A DNA stretch of 64,000 nt, from positions 27,499-91,498 of the IMG/VR virus record IMGVR_UViG_3300019776_000550; one strand, written 5' to 3'. The DNA is from a virus. The translations under genes and the position numbers were made by a program. The notes under the pieces are model-generated. The model did not search any database. It saw only the letters and a program-made list of their open reading frames with translations, and was not told the DNA's origin. Shown piece after piece: positions 7,932 to 17,301 of the stretch. The stretch's first letter is position 1; each line of letters starts with the position of its first letter.

Positions 7932-8917
7932 AATAAGTGATGTTTATAATATTCAATTAAATCAGTAGTAGCATCTTTACCAAATTTACTTAAAAATTCA
8001 GTAAAATCTTTGCTTTCATCTTCGTTAAAGAGTAACGGAATTGTATTAAATTCTTGTTTATATTTAATTGATTGTCGTTTACCAGTCCAATCATTATCAA
8101 AAAGTGTAAATATCTGAACATCACCCATTAGCAACAATAAGGGAGGTATAACATCAGATGCTCTAATCTTTTCATTAATAATAAAACAAGAATTAATACC
8201 AAATAACCTTAAATAAAAGGCATCTTTTTTACTCTTTGTAATAACAACATACTCAAATTCAGTATTTAAAAATTCAAAATCACCATATTTAATACCAGTA
8301 GGATTAATAAACCTTCTTTGATGTTTGTCTTTCAAAGGTGAATAAATTTGATATTTAAAAAGGTCACTTTCATCAGGAAAATAATAAGCAAATGTACATT
8401 TAAGATTATCATAAAATCTTTGTTCATTGTTAACATACTCCCAATAACATTCAATACTAAAAATACTATTGTCTTGAAGTACTTTATACGAAACATCTAA
8501 TCCTCCAATATTCCAAAAATCTAAATCTCGTTTAGAAAAATGTTTTCTTTTAATTCTTAAACCATATTTAGCTTTTACAGAAAGTAATTCTTTTCTAGCT
8601 TCAACAACTTTAGTATTTTTAATTAAACCAAAATCATTAGCTATAATCTCAAGAGCTTTGATAAAAGAAACTCCATATTTTTGTTTGACAACATCAAAAC
8701 AGTCAAATTGTCGCCAAGCAAAATCATTGAATATCAATCTGTTATCTGTATCTCTGACATAAAAAGAACATTTAGGAAAACTATCTTCTCTAAGTATGTT
8801 TGTATAAAACTTATTGAGAGATACACTAGATATTTCAAGATACCTTTCAAAAATATCAATTTCAGATACTTTAGAAAGTATATACTCTTTAGTGATTTCA
8901 AATTGAATTAATTTCAT
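7928..8917 (-). CDS. DnaG-type primase-like protein (degenerate TOPRIM)
   Basis: Likely synthesises RNA primers for the helicase/polymerase encoded just upstream. The N-terminal part (REDSFPKCSFYV...WRQFDCFDVVKQKYG...FIKALEIIANDFG) has the layout of a phage primase zinc-binding region, with only some Cys kept. The TOPRIM-like part shows VVITKSKKDAFYLRLFGI and FTLFDNDWTGK, where the usual catalytic Glu of 'TEGxxDA' is Ser/Lys while the DND acidic pair is kept. The ATG at 8917 overlaps the upstream stop (ATGA); a start at 8941 is open but would overlap 28 bases. The Glu replacement means activity should not be assumed. Confidence 0.68.
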   Translation of the reverse strand: MKLIQFEITKEYILSKVSEIDIFERYLEISSVSLNKFYTNILREDSFPKCSFYVRDTDNRLIFNDFAWRQFDCFDVVKQKYGVSFIKALEIIANDFGLIKNTKVVEARKELLSVKAKYGLRIKRKHFSKRDLDFWNIGGLDVSYKVLQDNSIFSIECYWEYVNNEQRFYDNLKCTFAYYFPDESDLFKYQIYSPLKDKHQRRFINPTGIKYGDFEFLNTEFEYVVITKSKKDAFYLRLFGINSCFIINEKIRASDVIPPLLLLMGDVQIFTLFDNDWTGKRQSIKYKQEFNTIPLLFNEDESKDFTEFLSKFGKDATTDLIEYYKHHLL

Positions 8918-9195
8918 TTTGATACATAATCTAAATACCACACATTACCTATAATCTCTAATTTATATTTACCTTCTATCACATTACATGTTGTAGGTAT
9001 CCTATAATTATATCTATTAGGTTCTGTTGGATAATTTATAAAATACTTACCTTTATCATTAACAGTTAAATACAACTGTTTTTCATTAACTATGTAATAA
9101 ACAAAGGGTAAATCAGGATTAAAAGATGCGTATAATCTGTAAACATGACCTCCACCATCTTTAATTATTCTTAGAAAAACTTCATTATCTTCCAT
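8914..9195 (-). CDS. hypothetical protein, 93 aa
   Basis: Unknown, beta-rich and aromatic (many Tyr: GKYFINYPTEPNRYNYRIP). It is the first gene of the unit running to the primase and follows a strong terminator at 9202-9235. Confidence 0.6.
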   Translation of the reverse strand: MEDNEVFLRIIKDGGGHVYRLYASFNPDLPFVYYIVNEKQLYLTVNDKGKYFINYPTEPNRYNYRIPTTCNVIEGKYKLEIIGNVWYLDYVSK

Positions 9196-9201
9196 AGTAA
9201 T

Positions 9202-9235
9202 AAAAAAAAAGGTGTAGAATTAACTACACCTTTTT
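9202..9235 (-). terminator. strong intrinsic terminator
   Basis: A perfect 12-bp stem (AAAAAGGTGTAG at 9206-9217 with 9224-9235) and a 6-base loop, with further Ts on the minus strand, 13 bases after the stop of the gene at 9248. Confidence 0.88.
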
Positions 9236-9247
9236 GGAGTAAGTAAA

Positions 9248-9874
9248 TTAAATTAAATTGGTATTTGTTCTAGCAGCAGGTCTTTCACCATCAGGACTTT
9301 TGTCAGGACGTGTAAGTCTATTATAAGAAGGGTCAAGAGGAGAAAGTTCTCTTGTTTTATATTTGCTGCTAATTACATTTCCATAAGCTGGAAAATCAAT
9401 ATATCCTGTTTTAACAGAATAACCAATCATAATTTGAAATTCCATTTCTAGCAAATCAGATGCATAAAGTTGTTCACAAACTTCAAGAAAATCTTTAGCT
9501 CCATTAACATCAATATCATCTAACTTCTTATAGTTAGCATCTGTCATAAAACAACCAAAAATATGCTTTAGACGACTAAAGTTACCATTAATCATGTTAG
9601 CATATTTTGCATCTTCACTTCTATCCTTGCGATTAGCTTGAAGAAGTTTAGCTCCCTTTTCATATCGACTCATGTCAAATTTAAAAGGGTCTAACATACC
9701 CGTATTAAACTCATTGCCATCAGCATCTCTAAATGAAAAATTAATTTTAGCATATGCGTTACCATTACTACTTACAGCTTCTGTATATTCAGGTAGTCCT
9801 GCTAGAAATACTGTAACACCTTTTTCATTTGGTTGAATAAGACCACCTTGACCTTGAATATCTCCTAATTTCAT
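9248..9874 (-). CDS. putative ssDNA-binding/recombination-associated protein, 208 aa
   Basis: Not recognised with certainty. The N-terminal half alternates beta strands and Gly-rich turns (GVTVFLAGLPEYTEAVSSNG, NAYAKINFSFRDADG), compatible with an OB-like fold, and the tail is polar and disordered (PDKSPDGERPAARTNTN). Its own strong terminator and some CGT arginine codons suggest good expression. It lies in the same cluster as the Sak4-like ATPase, which in other phages is paired with an SSB. Function therefore rests on context. Confidence 0.4.
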   Translation of the reverse strand: MKLGDIQGQGGLIQPNEKGVTVFLAGLPEYTEAVSSNGNAYAKINFSFRDADGNEFNTGMLDPFKFDMSRYEKGAKLLQANRKDRSEDAKYANMINGNFSRLKHIFGCFMTDANYKKLDDIDVNGAKDFLEVCEQLYASDLLEMEFQIMIGYSVKTGYIDFPAYGNVISSKYKTRELSPLDPSYNRLTRPDKSPDGERPAARTNTNLI

Positions 9875-9930
9875 TTTTTTTGTTTGTTTATTTTTATTGA
9901 AAATTTAAAAAAATCGGACTAAAAGATAAT

Positions 9931-9963
9931 AAAAAAGCCCTAAATATTGCTATGAAGGGCTTT
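9931..9963 (-). terminator. intrinsic terminator
   Basis: An 8-bp GC-containing stem (AAAGCCCT at 9934-9941 with 9956-9963) followed by TTTTTTATTA on the minus strand. It ends the single-gene unit 10556-10032. Confidence 0.85.
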
Positions 9964-10031
9964 CTTTATTTTAAGAAATGATTGTAGAGCCTACCTACTT
10001 TTGCGAGGCATTAAAATACTTTTACAAAAGA

Positions 10032-10556
10032 TTATGATTCCCAACTGTCTTCATCATCTTCTTCTGACTCATCATCAAAATCTTCTGCAACTTGAGCTTC
10101 TACAGTAGTAGATTTTTCAGGTTTACGAATTAGTTCAGCAGGAGTAACTTCCCACACACTAATAACACCATCTACTTCTTCATCTGTATTACGAGTAAGG
10201 TTAAAACCATGCTTATCATCTTGGATGTTCAACAAAGACTCAAGTTCTTTGTAAACAAACTCTTGTGATTTCTTAGCACCTTTTTTACCCTTCATAATTG
10301 CACCATCTGTATCAGAAGGTACAACAATAAGAAATACGTTACCCGATTCATTCACACCTGCTGTAAGAGCATAATTATTCAAACCCATATCAGAAAACTT
10401 CTGATTTGAAACTTTAAAAACAATTTTGCTATTACCCTTCTCATCAACACGCTTACTTGCAGTAAGGTCATTAGTACGAATAAGGTTCTTCATTGCAGCT
10501 TTACCAGCTTCTGTGAAAGTTCTTTCAATTTTCCGAGTTACGATTGTAATACCCAT
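10032..10556 (-). CDS. abundant acidic-tailed protein, SSB-like candidate
   Basis: A 174-aa protein whose last 20 residues are strongly acidic (DDESEEDDEDSW), as in many ssDNA-binding proteins, where the tail recruits replication partners. The first half is basic and beta-rich with a Lys-rich loop (MKGKKGAKKSQEF). It is a monocistronic unit with its own promoter (10596-10627) and terminator, and it uses CGT arginine codons like the major capsid gene, all pointing to strong expression. No SSB consensus is readable, so the role is inferred. Confidence 0.45.
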   Translation of the reverse strand: MGITIVTRKIERTFTEAGKAAMKNLIRTNDLTASKRVDEKGNSKIVFKVSNQKFSDMGLNNYALTAGVNESGNVFLIVVPSDTDGAIMKGKKGAKKSQEFVYKELESLLNIQDDKHGFNLTRNTDEEVDGVISVWEVTPAELIRKPEKSTTVEAQVAEDFDDESEEDDEDSWES

Positions 10557-10595
10557 TGTTTTAATTGTTTAATTGGTTTGTAATTGATTATAATG

Positions 10596-10627
10596 TAAAG
10601 GTACTCTATTTTTGGATATTCTCCAAA
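10596..10627 (-). promoter_or_regulatory. Bacteroides-type promoter for the acidic-tailed protein gene
   Basis: On the minus strand TTTG (10627-10624) is followed after 20 bases by TACCTTTA (10603-10596), close to the Bacteroides sigma-ABfr consensus TTTG-N19-21-TAnnTTTG. It lies about 40 bases upstream of the start codon at 10556. Confidence 0.5.
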
Positions 10628-10632
10628 TGTTT

Positions 10633-11352
10633 TTAAGATTTCTTGTAATAATTTTTAATGGTTTCAATAACTAAACCCATATCATTGGGTATTTCATAAT
10701 CTGCAAAGCAACCTAAAGGACTTTTTGCAGTATTGTAACCATCATTTTGTGTATCAAACCAGTAATTTACTTTCTTTGCTACTTTATCTAATCTACTATT
10801 AGAGTAAAGTACAAATGTAAACATACCTTCTATATTAAGATACTGGTCTGTTAACTTTCCCGCAGTTTTTACACGCTTAAATCCGTCATTATCTTTGTCA
10901 AAGTGATACATAAAGATAATGTTTAAGTCTTCACGTTTGCAACCTTGTGCAGCTCTAATAGGCAGATAAGCAGCTTGTCCAATTTCACTAAACTTATCGT
11001 AACCTTTTTCGAGTATTTTATCCATAAACATCAGCAACTGAATATAAACAGCATCATCAACTACAATGTTTTTGATACCTTTAAATTTATCATCATTATC
11101 AATAGCTTCGATAAGTGATTTAATTGCAAATGGGTCATGTGTTTTAAAATGTCTTCCTCCCTGACTTAGTAATTTACCTAATGGGTAAGAAGCTTCTGCA
11201 TTAGGAGTAGGTAATGGTTTTCCACTAACATTGATAAGAACTGTTTCATTTGGATTTAGTCCTTTAATTTCAATGTTTTTGTCTTTGTAGGGAAATATAG
11301 ATGTACTTTTACCAGTACCAGTATTTCCTACTACCGCAATAAGAGTTGCCAT
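10633..11352 (-). CDS. Sak4-like RecA-fold single-strand annealing ATPase
   Basis: P-loop ATPase of the phage Sak4/AAA_24 type, a RecA-like recombinase core that promotes strand annealing with an SSB. Walker A is GNTGTGKST at residues 9-17, Walker B is IVVDDAVY near 96-103, and a following helix-strand (DLNIIFMYHFDKD) fits motif 3. At 239 aa it is typical for the family. It stands 3 bases from the DnaB-like gene and downstream of it in the same transcript. The AAA and RecA families are hard to tell apart by eye, but size and neighbours favour Sak4. Confidence 0.78.
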   Translation of the reverse strand: MATLIAVVGNTGTGKSTSIFPYKDKNIEIKGLNPNETVLINVSGKPLPTPNAEASYPLGKLLSQGGRHFKTHDPFAIKSLIEAIDNDDKFKGIKNIVVDDAVYIQLLMFMDKILEKGYDKFSEIGQAAYLPIRAAQGCKREDLNIIFMYHFDKDNDGFKRVKTAGKLTDQYLNIEGMFTFVLYSNSRLDKVAKKVNYWFDTQNDGYNTAKSPLGCFADYEIPNDMGLVIETIKNYYKKS

Positions 11353-11354
11353 AA

Positions 11355-12536
11355 TTAATCTTTAAAAGTTCCAAGTTTTATTCTGTTAACAACTTCAACA
11401 GGTTTTTCATCTTTGATAATACCTTTTTTAGTAAGGTATTTAACGTAATCTCTGTCAGTCTTAAATTCTTCAACTTTAGGTAATTCTTCAAATGTACCTG
11501 TAGCTCCATTAAATAACATACCAATTCTAAGATTAGGTGCTGAATATCTACTTTTAAGAAGCTTTACACTTCTATAAGTATCTTTTAAGATTTCAATATT
11601 GTAACCTCCTTTTGGATGTTCTTTAATTTCATATCTATCAGGTGCAAATATACCAATTACTTCTGTTGCATCCCTTGCTGTAAGTTTATTGTCACCAAGA
11701 CCATCTAAAGAAGGTTCTAGCTTGGCTTCAATACTCTTACCGCTAAAATCATGTTCAACTCTTTCTTTATCAGCTGCTTGTTGTTGTACAACAATAAGAT
11801 GAGCTTGATAATAATTTTTAAGAGTTAAACCATAGTCAGATGAAAACTTAGACATAGCTTGATGAAGTGTCATAGTTTGATTAGTAGACTTATTAGTTTC
11901 AGGTTGAGTTAAACTAATATGGTCAACTATAACTTCTATAAAAACATTATCATCATCGTATCTCCAGTACTTCATTTCAGTACCTTCTTCATCTAATTTA
12001 ACATCTTCACGCCCTTTTACAGTGTTAATAATAACATCTCTACATTTTTTATACATACCATAAGGATTTTTGATATTAGTATAAATCCTAACATGTTTAT
12101 TGAAGAAATCTACATAATCTTGATAAGATTTAAGATATTCAATAATCTTAGAATTTACTTTAACATCTTCACCTTCTCCGTGAATAGAGAGCAACTCTCT
12201 ATAAGATATATCAATGTTATAATCACGTTTAAGAAATGCACATAGAATATCAGCTAAATATTCTTCTGCTGATAATTCTAATGAAAATATGATTATAACA
12301 ACATTTATATCAGGATTATTTTTTACAAAATCTAATACATTAGAAACATAAAAAAATCTTGTAAACTTACTTTTACCTACACCACTAGATGCCGTAACAA
12401 TAGTATAACTACTTTTAACAACTCCAGGAACATATTTGCTGAATCGTTTAAATCCAACAGGTATAAAGTTAAATCCTCCATCTAAATGTCTTTGATAATT
12501 ATTTTCAATATTATTAATGAGTCTCTCAAATATCAT
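11355..12536 (-). CDS. DnaB-like replicative helicase (SF4)
   Basis: Hexameric helicase unwinding DNA ahead of the phage polymerase. Walker A is TASSGVGKSKFTR at about residues 48-60, motif H1a is VIIIFSLELSAEEYL, Walker B is FIEVIVDHISLTQP, and motif H3 is AHLIVVQQQAADKER. The C-terminal KLLKSRYSAPNLRIGMLFNG supplies the basic finger region (R, K near the end). It lacks the N-terminal DnaG-binding domain of bacterial DnaB, so it is the short phage form at 393 aa. It overlaps the upstream gene by 11 bases. Confidence 0.85.
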   Translation of the reverse strand: MIFERLINNIENNYQRHLDGGFNFIPVGFKRFSKYVPGVVKSSYTIVTASSGVGKSKFTRFFYVSNVLDFVKNNPDINVVIIIFSLELSAEEYLADILCAFLKRDYNIDISYRELLSIHGEGEDVKVNSKIIEYLKSYQDYVDFFNKHVRIYTNIKNPYGMYKKCRDVIINTVKGREDVKLDEEGTEMKYWRYDDDNVFIEVIVDHISLTQPETNKSTNQTMTLHQAMSKFSSDYGLTLKNYYQAHLIVVQQQAADKERVEHDFSGKSIEAKLEPSLDGLGDNKLTARDATEVIGIFAPDRYEIKEHPKGGYNIEILKDTYRSVKLLKSRYSAPNLRIGMLFNGATGTFEELPKVEEFKTDRDYVKYLTKKGIIKDEKPVEVVNRIKLGTFKD

Positions 12537-13176
12537 CGTTAAATATTTTTAACTCTGTTTTATGTTGGTCTTCATACATAGCAGCTATACCATCAAAAGC
12601 TTTAAAATAACCTTCAATGTTATAAGGTGCTGAATTTGAATTACAATCATCTAAATAAAGTTTTGTTATTTCCATGAATCTTGTAAAAAGAATATTATTA
12701 TTACCCTTTAGGATATTAACTCTAAACATCTCTACAAGTTCATCTTTACTGTGTTTACCCCAAACAGAATATTTCTTGGGTTTAGTAAGACCATTAATAT
12801 CTTTAATATGTACTTGTTTAGGATAAATAGCAATAAACTGTTCAAAAGCATCTTCAACATCTGTGATGTAAAAATATTGAAGAAATTTATCTGTTACTTT
12901 TAAGTTAGTCAGTTTAATGTTTTCATCATTTCCCCATATTTCAAGATATTCCTTTTGTTCAAGATTTTTACATATTTGAATCCAGTTTATATCATGTCTG
13001 TCTTGATATTTTTGAGACAATTGACCAAATTCAATTATGTTTATGTCTCGTGGTACTTTAAATAAATTATCGTCGTAATTATTTTGATTAATCATTACAC
13101 GATAAAGTAACCAGTATTCTTCTGCTGTAATACAAAGTTCATCTAAGAACTTTGCTAGTTTGAAAGGTTCTACCAT
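12526..13176 (-). CDS. putative replication accessory / helicase-loader-like protein
   Basis: Helical 216-aa protein. Residues 1-75 look like a winged helix (LCITAEEYWLLYRVMINQ...ICKNLEQKEYLEIWGN), and a helical C-terminal domain follows (SKDELVEMFRVNILKGNN, RFMEITKLYLDDC). That is the layout of DnaD-like replication initiator or loader proteins, and its position directly upstream of the DnaB-like gene supports a loader role. No family is confirmed. Confidence 0.4.
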   Translation of the reverse strand: MVEPFKLAKFLDELCITAEEYWLLYRVMINQNNYDDNLFKVPRDINIIEFGQLSQKYQDRHDINWIQICKNLEQKEYLEIWGNDENIKLTNLKVTDKFLQYFYITDVEDAFEQFIAIYPKQVHIKDINGLTKPKKYSVWGKHSKDELVEMFRVNILKGNNNILFTRFMEITKLYLDDCNSNSAPYNIEGYFKAFDGIAAMYEDQHKTELKIFNDDI

Positions 13177-13574
13177 TTAAGCATTTTTAAAAGTTTCATT
13201 TCTTCTTTATGAACATCAATAGCATCTGTAATTGTATAATTCTTTAAAGGATGTGTGCAACAAAATGTATAAGTTGTAGATTCAAGTTTATACTGAAATT
13301 TAATCAACCAGTTATCTACTCTTAATGCTGATAAATCCTTAATTAGTTTAACTCTTCTTTTCTTGCTAAGTCTGATTCTAGTATAAAGTCTTTTAAAACT
13401 ATCAGGTGACATAGCAATAGTTATATTTTTACAATTACAATCATTTACTAACCATATCATGTTGCCAATCTCAACGTTCTTTTTTATAAACTGAATAGCA
13501 ACTGTATATCGGTTTCTGTCTTCTATAAACTGTTCAAAATCTGTCTTGTTATTTAACTCGTTTACATCATTCAT
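13170..13574 (-). CDS. hypothetical basic protein, 134 aa
   Basis: Unknown. Strongly basic in the middle (RLYTRIRLSKKRRVKLIKDL), suggesting nucleic-acid contact, with scattered Cys (NDCNCKN, FCCTH) that could bind a metal. It overlaps the SF2 helicase gene (ATGA) and the gene at 12526. Confidence 0.6.
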   Translation of the reverse strand: MNDVNELNNKTDFEQFIEDRNRYTVAIQFIKKNVEIGNMIWLVNDCNCKNITIAMSPDSFKRLYTRIRLSKKRRVKLIKDLSALRVDNWLIKFQYKLESTTYTFCCTHPLKNYTITDAIDVHKEEMKLLKMLKW

Positions 13575-14857
13575 ATCAGTTCTTTTAGTTCTTCTAAAGT
13601 GATTGTTTTAGTAAACTGTCCTTTTAAACTTGAAGCTAACCAAACCTTTTCTTGACTTAGTATGGTATCTGCACCAAGTTTAAAATCATCAATGAAGAAA
13701 TTAATCATAATAGGTGCTTTATCAGGATTGTCTTCATCAAATCTGATAATTCTACCTAATTGCTGAACAGCATCTAAATCATTAGATGTATAAGAAACTC
13801 TTAATCCAATTCTACAAGATTTAATATCAAAACCTTCTTTGAGAGAATCAATAGAAATTAAATGAGGTTTTTGATTAGAATAGAATTGATTTAGTACTTC
13901 TTCTTTACTCTTCTTTTTAAGTTTAGAATGATAAGAAATACTATTAGGGTTAGCATCTTCAAGCTGTTTAGCAAAATCGATAGTGCTACAAAATATAAGA
14001 GCTTTTTCTTTTACAACTGAAAGTAAATCAAGTGTAGCTAAATATTTAGATTGTGTATTTTGTAAAATCTGTTTTCTAACAGAAATAGCTTTTTGCCATT
14101 TCATAAGCATACCAAATACAGCACCTTCTTTTTGATTAAGCTGATTAGCAATACGTTCTCTTTCTTTTTTTGCATTAGGTGCAATTAAATTATAAGGAGA
14201 GTAATGTCCTACACCTGCAAAATAAGCACTATACTTTTTGTGTTCATTATGAGCATGAAGATAATCAGATTTTTCTCTAAGAGTTAGTTCAAGTGGCACA
14301 TTATAAATTTGTGTTGCTGGAACTAATCCTTTTTTAAATCCCCAATACAAACTAATTTGATATTTTTCAACTGATTTACCTTTTTTAACCATTTCTTGTC
14401 TAAGAAATGATTCATATTCAGGTTTCAAAGTAGCTGTAAGAAATAATGATTTTTTAAATACAGCATTTTGAATAGCTGTACTAAAATATTCACTACTTTT
14501 GTTCAATGCTCTATGTACTTCATCAATAATAAGTAAATCACATTGATTATTCTTATTATTCATCGTGTAAGAGTTTATTATAAAGATTTCTATTCTTACT
14601 AATGGGTAATCTTTATATAAATTCTTAGTAGCTTCTGTCCAAGATTCTTTTAGATGTTCTTTAGGTACAATAATATGTACATTAAGATAAGGATTGGCAG
14701 CAGCTTCTTTTGCTATCTTTTTTGTACCAATGTAAGTTTTTCCAAAACCTGTATATGCTTCACAAAGAAGATTATCAGATTCATTGTTAACAATATCATC
14801 TTGTACAAAATTCTTTAAATGGATTCCTTCAAGAGTTGATTCAGGAGGTCTAATCAT
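13571..14857 (-). CDS. superfamily 2 DEAH-box-like DNA/RNA helicase
   Basis: Two RecA-like domains with all main SF2 motifs: I (EAYTGFGKTYIGT, residues 33-45), II (LLIIDEVHRAL, near 109), III (FLTATL), IV-V region (ALIFCSTIDFAKQL, ISIDSLKEGFDI) and VI (DAVQQLGRIIRF). The family includes UvsW- and RecG/ComFA-like phage helicases acting in recombination and restart. At 428 aa it is a core helicase without accessory domains. It sits in the replication operon between the polymerase and the DnaB-like gene. Confidence 0.88.
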   Translation of the reverse strand: MIRPPESTLEGIHLKNFVQDDIVNNESDNLLCEAYTGFGKTYIGTKKIAKEAAANPYLNVHIIVPKEHLKESWTEATKNLYKDYPLVRIEIFIINSYTMNNKNNQCDLLIIDEVHRALNKSSEYFSTAIQNAVFKKSLFLTATLKPEYESFLRQEMVKKGKSVEKYQISLYWGFKKGLVPATQIYNVPLELTLREKSDYLHAHNEHKKYSAYFAGVGHYSPYNLIAPNAKKERERIANQLNQKEGAVFGMLMKWQKAISVRKQILQNTQSKYLATLDLLSVVKEKALIFCSTIDFAKQLEDANPNSISYHSKLKKKSKEEVLNQFYSNQKPHLISIDSLKEGFDIKSCRIGLRVSYTSNDLDAVQQLGRIIRFDEDNPDKAPIMINFFIDDFKLGADTILSQEKVWLASSLKGQFTKTITLEELKELI

Positions 14858-15065
14858 AAATTATATCATCAGTTATAATACGTTTCTTATGCTTACTTAC
14901 AACTTTTAATACAAGATAATCATGTGAATTATCTCTTGTAAATTCCTTTGCTTTTTCAGTAGCAATATTTCTATCAGTAGTTACTGTTTCTGAAATCAGT
15001 TGAGCAACTCCTTCTTTTTCTTTTGCTACATAATAAATTGATTTTTCAGGTTCGTTATTTGACAT
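14850..15065 (-). CDS. hypothetical protein, 71 aa
   Basis: Unknown small protein (SIYYVAKEKEGVAQLISET...EKAKEFTRDN...YLVLKVV), a beta-alpha-beta pattern. It overlaps the SF2 helicase gene by 8 bases and follows the polymerase gene by 5. Confidence 0.6.
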   Translation of the reverse strand: MSNNEPEKSIYYVAKEKEGVAQLISETVTTDRNIATEKAKEFTRDNSHDYLVLKVVSKHKKRIITDDIIYD

Positions 15066-15070
15066 ACATG

Positions 15071-17002
15071 TTAAAATAGTTTTAATTGATTTTTGTTAAC
15101 TTTTTTATTCTTACTTTTATAATCTTGTTCAATATCATCAATAAGCTTTTGAGCTTCTTGAATATAATATCTAAAATCTATATCAGTAGGAAAATCATCA
15201 GGTAATCTGTTAATTAATTCTACATTAAATCCTGAAACTATTTGAGATATTCTACCATCTTCAAATACTTTTTTAAGTTTCTTATAAGATTTAGCTACAT
15301 AAAATCTAACAGTTCTTGATACTTCTTCTTCTTGAATAGAAACACCGTTATAAACTTGAATAACAAGTTTATCTTTTTTGTTACAACGTTCTTTTAAACA
15401 AAACTTTTTAATATCATAACAAGTTGTTATAGTTTCTCTAATAGAAATATTGTTTACAAAATAGTTAATAGCTGCAATTACACTAATTTGATTGCTATAA
15501 TCTTTATGATAAGGGTCAGGTACTGAATCTGATTTTAAATCAGGTACATAAGCTCCTTTGTACTTATATTTATTTTCTTTAGTTATAGCAAAATAATTAT
15601 TTACATCTCTAATAAACATGGCTTTATAAAAAACTTCTTCTAATTCCATGTTAAAAAAAGATTCCCATTGATTACATATCTTTCTAAAATTGTCAATTTG
15701 ATTATTATTAACATAAACGGTAATACCATCTGTATTAGCTTGTATAATTTGACAATCTTCTATTTCTGATATATCTTCTAATAACTTTAATAATCTAAGT
15801 TGACCATTAATAGTTACTTTAAATGTACACGCAATATCATACAAAAAACTATACTTATCCTTAAATTTGCCATAAACACTATTAAGTGCTTTTTTATAAG
15901 TATCAGATTGAATTTTAGCATTTTTATCACTTTTAATAAGTGATTTATTTTGCTTTCTCCAAGTAACTTGTGATTTAGCAACTTTAAGAAAAGATTCTTT
16001 ATTAAGATGTTCAGGCACTGCTTCTAAATCTATATAAAGTGAAGGATATAGTGATGCTACATCTACATCAATTATACTATGAGTAGAAGACTCTTTGAAA
16101 ACACCTTTTAAAGAACCATGAATACCACCTTTTTTAACATCTAATTTAAGTTCTTTAATATATACATCAAATGCAACTTTATTTTCAATGCTATCTTTAT
16201 TATCATTGCTATTATAAATAACAACTTTTTTAAGTTCGTGTTGAAGTTCTTTTAAATGATTTTGTTTAAAGTTGATATGTTGTATTATATCTTTTAAATT
16301 AACAAAATCTCTATTAGTTCTTCTTTGTAGAACTTCTTGTGGGTTCTCATTTGTTTCTTTACAATAATAATATAAAAAAAGATGTTCTCCTAACTTAGAA
16401 TCTGACCAATTAATACAATCTAAATTTGTATTTTGTTTGATATTTTGTCTAAGTCTTATGTTATCAACCATTTTTAAGAAAAACTGATAAGTAGCTTGAA
16501 CATCATTAAGATTGTATTCAAGTATTTTATTTTGTTCTTCTATCTTTGTAATTGTAGAAGTATAATGATAAGGCATATCTTCTACATTAGGCAATTCTAA
16601 AGCAACTTCTAATTGTTTTAAAGAAGTTCTTCTTGCTGGATTATCAAAATGAGCTATACTAAATACATCAATCTGACTAAATATAGGATTTCTAATCCTA
16701 TTGAATTTAGGAGTTTCGGTATTTACAAGTCTTTGACTTTCTTTATATAACAAATCATTCATTTCTTCTAATGGGAGATTACCAACTATATTGAAAAGAT
16801 AATCTAAAAGTGGATAATCATAGTTTAAGTTATTAAAACCTATACCTATTATACCACTATTTACAAAATCTTTATATTCTTGATAATCATTATTAAATAT
16901 AGATAAGGTGAAGCTTTTAACTTCACCTGTATCTATATCTAACCACGTTGAACAATGAAAATTTTTAAATTGCTCAATATCATATACCCAAATATTTCTC
17001 AT
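15071..17002 (-). CDS. family B DNA polymerase with 3'-5' exonuclease
   Basis: Replicative polymerase. Exonuclease motifs: Exo I VYDIEQF (D8, E10), Exo II GFNNLNYDYPLL (about 55-66), Exo III YNLNDVQATY (about 163-172). Polymerase motifs: GGIHGS (292-297, the YxGG-like link), motif A DVDVASLYPSLY (312-323), motif B KKALNSVYGKF (370-380), motif C QANTDGITVY (421-430, TDG in place of the usual DTDS) and the basic KYKYKGAY near 478-485. At 643 aa it is compact, nearer in size to protein-primed enzymes than to T4 gp43, although no terminal-protein gene is visible here. Crassvirales members carry either a family A or a family B polymerase; this one carries B. Confidence 0.9.
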   Translation of the reverse strand: MRNIWVYDIEQFKNFHCSTWLDIDTGEVKSFTLSIFNNDYQEYKDFVNSGIIGIGFNNLNYDYPLLDYLFNIVGNLPLEEMNDLLYKESQRLVNTETPKFNRIRNPIFSQIDVFSIAHFDNPARRTSLKQLEVALELPNVEDMPYHYTSTITKIEEQNKILEYNLNDVQATYQFFLKMVDNIRLRQNIKQNTNLDCINWSDSKLGEHLFLYYYCKETNENPQEVLQRRTNRDFVNLKDIIQHINFKQNHLKELQHELKKVVIYNSNDNKDSIENKVAFDVYIKELKLDVKKGGIHGSLKGVFKESSTHSIIDVDVASLYPSLYIDLEAVPEHLNKESFLKVAKSQVTWRKQNKSLIKSDKNAKIQSDTYKKALNSVYGKFKDKYSFLYDIACTFKVTINGQLRLLKLLEDISEIEDCQIIQANTDGITVYVNNNQIDNFRKICNQWESFFNMELEEVFYKAMFIRDVNNYFAITKENKYKYKGAYVPDLKSDSVPDPYHKDYSNQISVIAAINYFVNNISIRETITTCYDIKKFCLKERCNKKDKLVIQVYNGVSIQEEEVSRTVRFYVAKSYKKLKKVFEDGRISQIVSGFNVELINRLPDDFPTDIDFRYYIQEAQKLIDDIEQDYKSKNKKVNKNQLKLF

Positions 17003-17004
17003 AA

Positions 17005-17301
17005 TTACTGATTTAGTGATTGATAAACTTCAAACACTCCAAGTTTTTCTAATAAAACTCGTAAAGGTTCTCCACCAAAAGAAAATCGTGTATGATTCCA
17101 TGATATTTCTAATGATTCATGTTCGTCGAGATGTACAACAAAATAATTAGATTTATTAAGAATTATACTATTTACAGTATATTCTTTATTTTCTATTATA
17201 GGTAATTCTCCTGATGCTATAATCATAGAAATTATATCATCAGGAATACCTTTATCATTTGTACAAACTACTTTTAATTCACTACTAGGCTTAATTATCA
17301 T
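17005..17301 (-). CDS. hypothetical protein, 98 aa
   Basis: Unknown. Soluble, mixed alpha/beta. It lies 2 bases before the polymerase gene in the transcript direction and overlaps the small membrane protein gene by 11 bases. Confidence 0.6.
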   Translation of the reverse strand: MIIKPSSELKVVCTNDKGIPDDIISMIIASGELPIIENKEYTVNSIILNKSNYFVVHLDEHESLEISWNHTRFSFGGEPLRVLLEKLGVFEVYQSLNQ

